A stretch of 20,766 nucleotides of DNA. Origin: CAYOXD01 sp964407825 (GTDB taxonomy: Bacteria > Desulfobacterota > Desulfobacteria > Desulfobacterales > JAFDDL01). Below, in pieces: positions 15,208 through 20,766 of this stretch (the stretch's first letter is position 1; each line of letters begins with the position of its first letter). A program made the translations under genes and the position numbers. The stretch covers positions 1 through 20,766 of the forward strand of contig CAYOXD010000052.1 of the NCBI GenBank assembly GCA_964407825.1, read 5' to 3'. The notes under the pieces are model-generated. The model worked only from the letters and a program-made list of their open reading frames with translations. It searched no databases and was not told the DNA's origin.

Positions 15208-16659
15208 ATGCACCTGCGGGACACCCTGCTAAAGAGAATGACAATGGCGGCCATGGGCCTAGCGATGTGCGGTTGTGTCGCGGTAGGGCCCGATTATAAA
15301 CCGGTTACGCCCGATGCGCCGGCCGCCTGGCACAGTGGTCTGACCCGTGGCCTTTCGGCGGCAGCGGCCGACCCGGCAACCCTGGCCCGGTGGTGGAAGG
15401 TGTTTCACGATCCTGTCCTGGAAGGCCTGGAGGACGAGGCGATCCGGGGCAATTTGAGCCTCCGGGAGGCGGTGAGCCGGGTGCGGGAGGCCCGGGGCTA
15501 TCGGCGGATCAGCCGTTCCGGGCTCTTTCCCTTCCTGGACGCCGGCGCTTCTGCCACCAAGTCCCGTTCCATCGACAAGGGCGAGCAGAATCGCTTCGAT
15601 GTGGGCTTCGATGCCGGATGGGAGCTGGACATCTTCGGCGGAAGGCGGCGGGCGGTGGAGGCGGCAAACGCCGATCTTGCCGCCAGCCGGGAGGACCTCC
15701 GGGACGTCCTGGTCAGCCTCACGGCCGAGGTCGGGCTGAACTACATCGATGTGCGCACCTTCCAGCGCCGCCTGAAGGCGGCCCGCGACAATCTTGAGGT
15801 CCAGCGCAATACCTACGAGCTGACCCTCTCCCGCGCCGGGGCAGGCCTGGTGGATGAGCTGGCCGTTCAGCAGGCCCTCTACAATCTGGAGCGGACCCGC
15901 TCCCAGATACCGGTGTTGGAGACCGGCCTTTCCGCGGCCATGAACCGCCTGGCGGTGCTCCTCGGGAAACGGCCGGGCGAGCTGGAAAAGACCCTCTCCA
16001 AGGTAGGACCGATTCCCCTGGCACCCGCCGCAGTGGCGGTGGGGGTGCCGGCCGAAGCCTTGCGCAGACGGCCGGATATCCGCCGGGCCGAGCGGGAGCT
16101 GGCCGCCCAGACCGCCCGCATCGGCGTGGCAACGGCGGGTCTTTACCCCCGCTTCGACCTGATCGGCTCCGTGGGCCTGGAGTCGCTGACCATCGAGAAT
16201 CTGCCGGACTGGATGAGCCGCGTCTTTTCCATCGGGCCCTCGGCGACCTGGAACCTCTTTGATGCCGGTGCCGTCCGGGGAAACATAGCGGTACAGAAGG
16301 CCCGCCGGGACCAGGCCCTGCTCCAGTACCGGTCCGCCGTGCTGGGTGCCCTGGAGGAGGTTGAAAATGCCCTCGTGGCCTATTCCAGGGAGAAGGACCG
16401 CCTGGATGCCCTCACACGGGCCATGGCGGCCGCGAAAAGGGCGGACCTGGTGGCACGGGACCGTTACAAGGCAGGGCTGGTGGATTTCTCCAACGTCCTG
16501 GACGCCCAGCGATCGCTGCTGTCCTTTGACGACGAGCAGGCCCAGAGCGCCGGCGCCGTGACGGGCGATCTGATCCGGCTCTACAAGGCCCTGGGGGGCG
16601 GATGGCAGCCCTCGGCGGGAAACGGGGCATCCCCTGAAGCCGGGACTTTGAACCGGTAG
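15208..16659 (+). CDS. Outer-membrane efflux channel lipoprotein (NodT/OprM type)
   Basis: A 483-residue outer-membrane factor. A type II signal peptide ends in AMCGC (Cys23 the likely lipidated residue; Cys21 is also present), followed by VAVGPDYKPVTPDAPAAW, the standard NodT-family start. Two repeats of long coiled alpha-helices with short beta strands follow: LSLREAVSRVREARGYR, FDVGFDAGWELDIFGG, LRRRPDIRRAERELAAQTARIGVA (shown by RRRPDIRRAE) and ATWNLFDAGAVRG. It forms the trimeric tunnel completing the pump. AGAGGA lies 7 nt before ATG 15208, just inside the end of the pump gene; the frame is open far upstream but that part is antiparallel to nothing and simply shadows the pump. The last 79 nt overlap the convergent Fic gene. 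Confidence 0.95.
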   Translation: MHLRDTLLKRMTMAAMGLAMCGCVAVGPDYKPVTPDAPAAWHSGLTRGLSAAAADPATLARWWKVFHDPVLEGLEDEAIRGNLSLREAVSRVREARGYRRISRSGLFPFLDAGASATKSRSIDKGEQNRFDVGFDAGWELDIFGGRRRAVEAANADLAASREDLRDVLVSLTAEVGLNYIDVRTFQRRLKAARDNLEVQRNTYELTLSRAGAGLVDELAVQQALYNLERTRSQIPVLETGLSAAMNRLAVLLGKRPGELEKTLSKVGPIPLAPAAVAVGVPAEALRRRPDIRRAERELAAQTARIGVATAGLYPRFDLIGSVGLESLTIENLPDWMSRVFSIGPSATWNLFDAGAVRGNIAVQKARRDQALLQYRSAVLGALEEVENALVAYSREKDRLDALTRAMAAAKRADLVARDRYKAGLVDFSNVLDAQRSLLSFDDEQAQSAGAVTGDLIRLYKALGGGWQPSAGNGASPEAGTLNR

Positions 16660-17612
16660 ACGGCGGTCCGTTTGTCACCGGAGCGGATCAGCAGGCCTTT
16701 TGACACGCCCTGCTGCAGATCGCGACTGGCGGTGGCCGGTGAAATGGTTTTAAGCACCATCTGATAGGCTTTTCTGGAAAATCCCTGGGAGCCGAACCGT
16801 GTTCGGGCATGCTGAAGCCGATCCAAGGCGGTCAGGGTCACCGATCGGGTATCGGACAGGAGCCGTTCGAGCGCCTCCCTGATGCGTGACAGCATGAACC
16901 CGATAAAACCGCTGCAATCGGCGCGATCATCGCTTCGGGCCAGCTCCCGGTAGTACCCCTCCTGGTGTTCACGGATCAGGCTCTCCACGGGAAGAAATTC
17001 GAATACCGGGTGATAGGCCATCAGGAGCCGCGTTTGCCAGAGCCGCCCCATGCGGCCGTTGCCGTCCACAAAGGGATGGATATACTCAAGCTGGTAATGA
17101 AAGCGGGAAGATTTCAGCAGCAGGTGCTCATCGCTCGCGGCCAGGTAATCGAAAAGCGCCTCCATCATGCCCTGCACCTCCCTCCATGAGGGCGCCTCAT
17201 GGAACACGTCGTTTTTTCGAACCATGCCGATGGGCTGTTTCCGGAAAACACCCGGTTGCGGGACCAGGCCCTTCATCAGCAGACCATGCGCCTGGAGAAA
17301 GGAGATCATGGAAAAGGGGTCGAAGCCAGCGAGCTGACGATACGCGGTGAACGCATTTTGAGCTTCCCGTATGTCCCGTTCCGGGCCCATAACGCGGTAC
17401 CCGTCCATCAGTGCCACTACCTGCTCCTCGTTCAGGGAATTGCCCTCGATGGCAAGGGAGGACTGAACGGCACGGGCCCGGTTTCGACGCCGTAGCGTCG
17501 GATTCGGTCTCGACAGGTTCACCCCCTCCAGCTTTCCGATCATTTCCGCGATCGATGCAAGGGTGTTCACCAAGGCGTCCGTCAATTGGAAGGAACAGGG
17601 GGTCGGGTTCAT
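16581..17612 (-). CDS. Fic-family AMP-transferase with N-terminal inhibitory motif and C-terminal winged helix
   Basis: A 343-residue protein. Residues 52-57 (SLAIEG) match the inhibitory motif [S/T]xxxE[G/N] placed before the core, as in class II Fic proteins, so activity is probably autoinhibited. The Fic core follows, with the catalytic HPFVDGNGRMGR (His179 to Arg190), complete relative to HPFx(D/E)GNGRxxR. Residues about 255-322 form a winged helix (SPATASRDLQQGVSKGLLIR). The family transfers AMP from ATP to target hydroxyls or reverses this. ATG 17612 was chosen because the frame's upstream extension runs through the promoter and its palindromes, and no ribosome site precedes either candidate. 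The C-terminal 22 or so residues (Pro-rich) are encoded antisense to the end of the efflux channel gene. Confidence 0.9.
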   Translation of the reverse strand: MNPTPCSFQLTDALVNTLASIAEMIGKLEGVNLSRPNPTLRRRNRARAVQSSLAIEGNSLNEEQVVALMDGYRVMGPERDIREAQNAFTAYRQLAGFDPFSMISFLQAHGLLMKGLVPQPGVFRKQPIGMVRKNDVFHEAPSWREVQGMMEALFDYLAASDEHLLLKSSRFHYQLEYIHPFVDGNGRMGRLWQTRLLMAYHPVFEFLPVESLIREHQEGYYRELARSDDRADCSGFIGFMLSRIREALERLLSDTRSVTLTALDRLQHARTRFGSQGFSRKAYQMVLKTISPATASRDLQQGVSKGLLIRSGDKRTAVYRFKVPASGDAPFPAEGCHPPPRAL

Positions 17613-17619
17613 GGGGCTT

Positions 17620-17647
17620 ATAATATCATATGATACTATCATGTCAA
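17620..17647 (-). promoter_or_regulatory. Fic promoter, probably leaderless
   Basis: On the minus strand a perfect TTGACA (17647-17642) and TATTAT (17625-17620, 5 of 6) are 16 nt apart. Initiation about 6-7 nt beyond the -10 falls at 17613-17614, next to the ATG at 17612. With no ribosome site upstream, a leaderless or nearly leaderless message is likely. Confidence 0.6.
17624..17642. promoter_or_regulatory. Overlapping palindromic operator in the Fic promoter spacer
   Basis: Three six-base half-sites follow each other. TATCATATGATA (17624-17635) is a perfect 12-bp palindrome, and its right half ATGATA, with a one-base spacer and TATCAT (17637-17642), forms a second perfect palindrome. The array fills the gap between the -35 and -10 boxes, so a dimer bound here would exclude RNA polymerase. 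The winged helix of the adjacent Fic protein is a natural candidate binder (inference). Confidence 0.6.
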
Positions 17648-17879
17648 CGCAATTTTGCGTCACACCAGCAATGCTTGGCTATTTCAGTGAAAACGACGGG
17701 GCGGGCGCCCCCCGTCCCTTGGCGCGGATGGTGTCCGGATTCAAGACCACCGCCATGGAGGCGTACCTCGCCGCCAGGCTGCGACACTGCCCCTTGCGGT
17801 CGGAAGGGGAGGGGGGTGACGGAGACACGGAGTTTGGCTCCCCCATGCCGGGGGCGGGATTACATCGGGAGGAAAGGCC

Positions 17880-19310
17880 GTGAAAATGAAATACCACTTG
17901 CTGGTTCTGGATCAGGGAACCCATGCCACGCGTGCCATGGTACTGGATGGACGGGGACGGGTGCGGGCCTCCGACATGGTGCCGGTGTCCCTGGTGCGGC
18001 GCGGCGACACCCATGTGGAGCAGGACGGCCTGGAAATCCTGGCATCGGTCCGCCACAGCCTGTCCTCGGTTCTCAAAGCGGCAGGAAAGGATCGCCTCGA
18101 AATCGCCCGGGCCGGAATCGCCACCCAGCGCTCCAGCGTCCTGGCCTGGGACCGGGAAACGGGCGAGCCCCTGTCCCCGGTGATCAGCTGGCAGGACCGC
18201 CGGGCGGCCCGATCTCTTTCACCGCTGGCCGGGAAGGCCGACCTCATCCACCGCCTCTCGGGGCTTCCCCTCTCGCCCCACTACGGCGCCGGGAAGCTTC
18301 GCTGGCTGATGGAAAACGTTCCCGCCGTAAGGGCAGCCCGGGATGCCGGGTGCCTGGCCTGGGGGCCCCTGGCGAGTTTCCTGCTGTTTCACCTCCTGGA
18401 GGGCAGGGTCCACCTGGTGGATGACGCCAACGCCCAACGGACCCAGCTGTGGAATATCCACTCGCGGGACTGGGATGAGCGGTTGCTCTCCCTTTTCGGA
18501 CTGCCCGCCGATCCGCTGCCCGTCTGCCGGCCCGTGATGGATGCCTATGGCCGGCTGCAGGCGGCCGATATCCCCCTCGCTGCCGTCACGGGGGATCAGA
18601 ACGCGGCCCTTTTCAGCCTGGGGCGCCTGCCTGCCCATACGGCCCTTGTCAACCTGGGGACAGGCGCCTTTATCCTGTCTCCCACGGGGTCGCGGCCCCT
18701 CACGGACTCCCGTTTGATCAGCAGCCTCGTCCTCAGCGACGCCGGGGGGGCAACATATGTGCTGGAAGGAACGGTCAACGGCGCGGGGGCCGCCCTGGAC
18801 TGGGCCGCGAATCACCTGGGCATCGCGCCTCCCTATGCCCGATTGCCGGACTGGCTCGAACGCGGCGGGGCACCGCCGCTTTTTATCAATGCCGTGGGGG
18901 GGCTTGGTTCGCCCTGGTGGCGGCCGCAAGGGGTCCGCTCCCGCTGGATCGGCGACGGTTCGCCCTCCCAGCGGATCCTGGCCGTGGTGGAGAGTATCGT
19001 CTTTCTGATACAGGCGAACCTGGATCTCATGACAGCCCGTGGATGCGACATCCGCATACTCACGGTGACAGGCGGCCTGGCCCGGCTAGATGGCGTGTGC
19101 GAGCGGCTGTCCCTCCTGTCCCGGCGACCCGTATACCGTCCGGCCGAGACCGAGGCCACGGTTCGCGGGACCGCCTGGCTGGCGGCAGGACGTCCAGCCG
19201 CCTGGCCCCGACCCGGCCGGGGGAAGTGGTTCCGGCCACGACCCGATGCGGCGCTGTCGAGACGCTATGAAAGGTTCATAGGGGAGTTGGGCAGGCCCGG
19301 AATGCCATGA
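17880..19310 (+). CDS. FGGY-family carbohydrate kinase, glycerol-kinase-like
   Basis: A 476-residue kinase with both FGGY domains. N-terminal domain: LLVLDQGTHATRAMVLDG (phosphate loop), AGIATQRSSVLAWDRETG, VISWQDRRAA and AVTGDQNAALFSLG with catalytic Asp239. C-terminal domain: ALVNLGTGAFIL, LEGTVNGAGAALDWA, GGLGSPWW and VTGGLARLDGVCERLS. Overall layout follows glycerol kinase, but at the positions aligned to E. coli GlpK Arg83-Glu84 it has Arg84-Ser85, and at Tyr135 it has His134, so the substrate may not be glycerol. GTG 17880 is preferred over ATG 17886 because GGAGG lies 7 nt before the GTG. It stands alone, without a transporter or glycerol-3-phosphate dehydrogenase nearby. Confidence 0.85.
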   Translation: MKMKYHLLVLDQGTHATRAMVLDGRGRVRASDMVPVSLVRRGDTHVEQDGLEILASVRHSLSSVLKAAGKDRLEIARAGIATQRSSVLAWDRETGEPLSPVISWQDRRAARSLSPLAGKADLIHRLSGLPLSPHYGAGKLRWLMENVPAVRAARDAGCLAWGPLASFLLFHLLEGRVHLVDDANAQRTQLWNIHSRDWDERLLSLFGLPADPLPVCRPVMDAYGRLQAADIPLAAVTGDQNAALFSLGRLPAHTALVNLGTGAFILSPTGSRPLTDSRLISSLVLSDAGGATYVLEGTVNGAGAALDWAANHLGIAPPYARLPDWLERGGAPPLFINAVGGLGSPWWRPQGVRSRWIGDGSPSQRILAVVESIVFLIQANLDLMTARGCDIRILTVTGGLARLDGVCERLSLLSRRPVYRPAETEATVRGTAWLAAGRPAAWPRPGRGKWFRPRPDAALSRRYERFIGELGRPGMP

Positions 19311-19522
19311 GCGCGATCGCCATCCAGATGTGACTTTCCGGAATGATGTCTCGGATGTTCGCGACACCACGCGTCCCGCGGGAAGGGGAACATTGCCCCT
19401 TTCCCCGGCAGATGCTCGATCTCCCGGAAAAGGCCACCGGAGATTCCGCCGATTCGTTGATAAATCCCGTTGAGAAGCCGGAGATATCGCCGGATACCGC
19501 CCCCAACTGCTGCATTACCGCG
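19311..19522. other. Non-coding or decayed DNA between the FGGY kinase and Rhs remnant
   Basis: No recognisable gene. An open frame crosses it from 19343 into the Rhs repeats, but its first 60 codons show no Rhs pattern. A short inverted repeat around 19381-19405 (AAGGGG/CCCCTT) lacks a T-tract. It may be what is left of the deleted body of the Rhs gene. Confidence 0.4.
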
Positions 19523-20352
19523 AACTACGGCTACGATGCCGCCAACCGGCTGACCGGGCCCTCGGGCGAAGCCTACACCTACGACGCGACCGGAGAGTCG
19601 TCCAGAAATACCGCTACAATGCCTTCGGCGTGCCGAGCATCGTCCCGCCTGGCTTTTTACATCGTTTAGAGTCCCTCTCATTCGGGCACCGCCAGCCTGC
19701 ATCTGACGGGTTCGGTAGATCCAGGTGCTCATCGCCGGTCTTCGGTTTTATGCAACCCTACGGCTTTACCGGAAGGGAATGGTACCCAGAGACCGGACTT
19801 TACTTTTACCGGGCCCGCTACTATGATCCCCAAACAGGCCGGTTCATCTCCAGGGATCCCATCGGCTTTGCGGGCGGGGACTTGAGCCTGTATGGGTATT
19901 GCCTCGATGATCCGGTTAATTTTTTCGATCCGTTGGGGCTGTGTCCAAAAACATATAATTCTGGTTGGTTTCTAGGAGAAAGCCAAGCTTCATCTGCAGT
20001 CACAAAACAGGCGACAAACATCGCCCTAAAGAGTGGACTACGCCCAATGGCACGTTCGCTTGGAGCCGCTGGCGATGATCTACTTCTTAAATAAGCTGTA
20101 AACTCAAATCTTCCTCATGCGATCGAACGTGGAGTTGAACGTGGTATATTCAGCACCGCCGACGAGGCAGGAACAGCGCTTCGTGGACTGACAGAAGAAA
20201 TAACAAAAACTGGTACATTCCCAAAAGGAACATTGGTGGATACTGCTCGTGCTGATAGATTTTTAGTGCCGGTCGGAGACAATGGAATGGCCGTTTACCA
20301 ATTAGGTAAGAACGGTACGGCGAAGCTAAAGACTGTGCTAATTTCGAGGTAA
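19523..20352 (+). pseudogene. Decayed Rhs core end with C-terminal toxin tip, frameshifted and interrupted by one stop
   Basis: Rhs/YD repeats begin with NYGYDAANRLTG and AYTYDATG (frame from 19523). A single missing base near 19594 moves the reading to the next frame, which continues RVVQKYRYNAFG. The conserved Rhs end follows: YGFTGREWYPETGLYFY, RARYYDPQTGRFISRDPIG, LSLYGYCLDDPVNFFDPLGL (ends 19941). From 19942 the variable tip starts, with lower G+C. It runs 50 codons to an in-frame TAA (20092-20094), then 85 more open codons in the same frame to TAA 20350-20352, including HAIERGVERGIF and GMAVYQLGKNGTAKLKTVL. The segment 19631-19750 (between YNAFG and YGFTG) is not recognisably Rhs. No start codon or ribosome site precedes the remnant. 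Function, if intact, would be an interbacterial toxin; tip family not identified. Confidence 0.8.
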
Positions 20353-20355
20353 CTA

Positions 20356-20565
20356 ATGTCAAAAGAGCAAAATTTCGAATTTAAGATAAGTGAGGACGAC
20401 GAAGATGTCGCCTATCTGAAACTACCGGGACACCCTGGTACCAAACCAGGTGTAGTGAAAAGAAGCGTGAGCTTACGCGATCTTTTCGGTAAATATGATG
20501 GACCGGATATCAACTTCGACTTCGGTGAAGGAAACAAACTCATCGGAATTGAAATTCTTGGATAG
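20356..20565 (+). CDS. Putative immunity protein of the Rhs tip (small acidic, DUF2283-like)
   Basis: A 69-residue acidic protein starting 3 nt after the end of the toxin tip, the usual place for an Rhs immunity gene. The N-terminus is NFEFKISEDDEDVAYLKLPGHP; the C-terminus DINFDFGEGNKLIGIEILG has the 'strand-acidic-turn-GIEIL' pattern of DUF2283-type small beta proteins. No signal peptide or membrane segment, consistent with neutralising a cytoplasmic toxin. No good ribosome site is seen, so it may rely on coupling to the toxin frame or on an unseen start signal. Its base composition matches the tip rather than the chromosome. The immunity role is inference from position; the family resemblance is weak. 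Confidence 0.6.
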   Translation: MSKEQNFEFKISEDDEDVAYLKLPGHPGTKPGVVKRSVSLRDLFGKYDGPDINFDFGEGNKLIGIEILG

Positions 20566-20622
20566 TGTACAGTATTCATAACGACCTCATTGAATGAGGA
20601 ATCGTCTCCGTGCTCAGGCTCC

Positions 20623-20647
20623 AGCCCGGCGAAAAGCGTGCCGGGCT
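20623..20647 (+). terminator. Hairpin downstream of the immunity gene, possible terminator
   Basis: A perfect 8-bp stem AGCCCGGC/GCCGGGCT with a 9-nt loop lies 58 nt after the immunity stop. Only two T follow, so it is a weak terminator candidate. A second perfect palindrome CCTCATTGAATGAGG (20585-20599) lies before it. The DNA from 20600 to the window end is G+C-rich again and shows no gene. Confidence 0.35.
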
Positions 20648-20766
20648 TCCGTACCTGCGGGGACAGCCGGTCTTATTTTATATTCCCCGCCCGCCCAGCT
20701 CCAGGCCTGCCGCGGCGGCTACGGGCACTTCGGGGGCTCCACATTGAGAAAAGCCGCTTCCGTTCG

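Noticed and set aside
13637..15244. 535-codon open frame on the minus strand opposite the RND pump
   Set aside because: His/Gly/Gln-rich product with no family features. It is the antisense shadow of a G+C-rich gene whose plus-strand product is a full-length, motif-complete pump.
17695..17716. GC-rich hairpin before the FGGY kinase (GACGGGG/CCCCGTC)
   Set aside because: A 7-bp stem with an 8-nt loop but no T-tract on either strand; probably incidental in G+C-rich DNA.
19265..19732. 155-codon minus-strand open frame across the kinase end and Rhs remnant
   Set aside because: Arg/Gly-rich shadow translation with no domain; the plus strand shows clear Rhs motifs over part of it.

Overview
The window looks like a chromosomal segment of a Gram-negative bacterium. 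It has a complete RND tripartite efflux operon (with an outer-membrane lipoprotein channel), several signal peptides, and G+C-rich coding DNA. The multi-PAS histidine kinase with a C-terminal receiver, including a PAS domain with a Cys/His cluster, tandem universal stress proteins and the PspA/YjfI/YjfK/DUF350 cassette would fit a deltaproteobacterium (Desulfobacterota). That taxonomic guess is inference from style, not from a marker gene. No rRNA, tRNA, CRISPR array or insertion sequence was recognised.

Layout. (1) 1-3464, minus strand: a tightly packed five-gene envelope-stress cassette, transcribed as tandem DUF350 membrane protein > Ser/Arg/Gly-rich secreted protein > YjfK/DUF2491-like protein > small YjfI/CesT-like protein > PspA/IM30 (cut by the window edge). 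It resembles the enterobacterial yjfI-J-K-L set but is rearranged and carries an extra secreted protein. (2) 3925-4886, plus strand: parvulin prolyl isomerase and a phosphoglycolate-phosphatase-like HAD enzyme behind a good sigma70 promoter, with a likely terminator only at 5311-5342. (3) 4905-6630, minus strand: an antibiotic-biosynthesis-monooxygenase-fold protein with its own promoter, then a PP2C phosphatase translationally coupled to a small secreted protein. (4) 6927-10462: a tandem universal stress protein convergent with an 874-residue hybrid histidine kinase; their 3' ends overlap. (5) 10908-16659, plus strand: MFP adaptor, RND pump and NodT-type outer-membrane factor in one operon, with a palindromic operator candidate upstream and no regulator beside it. 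(6) 16581-17612, minus strand: a Fic AMP-transferase with an N-terminal inhibitory motif and C-terminal winged helix, overlapping the efflux operon tail by 79 nt, with a striking overlapping-palindrome operator inside its promoter. (7) 17880-19310, plus strand: a glycerol-kinase-like FGGY kinase with altered substrate-contact positions. (8) 19523-20565, plus strand: a decayed Rhs core end with a lower-G+C toxin tip that is interrupted by one in-frame TAA, followed 3 nt later by a small putative immunity gene.

How it fits together: much of the left and middle part is about envelope integrity and stress (PspA cassette, Usp, PP2C, sensor kinase, efflux). The right end is an accessory interbacterial-competition remnant. 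The strongest leads for new biology are the extended PspA/DUF350 cassette with its Ser/Arg-rich secreted member, the Rhs tip/immunity pair with its nonsense codon, and the Fic promoter architecture.
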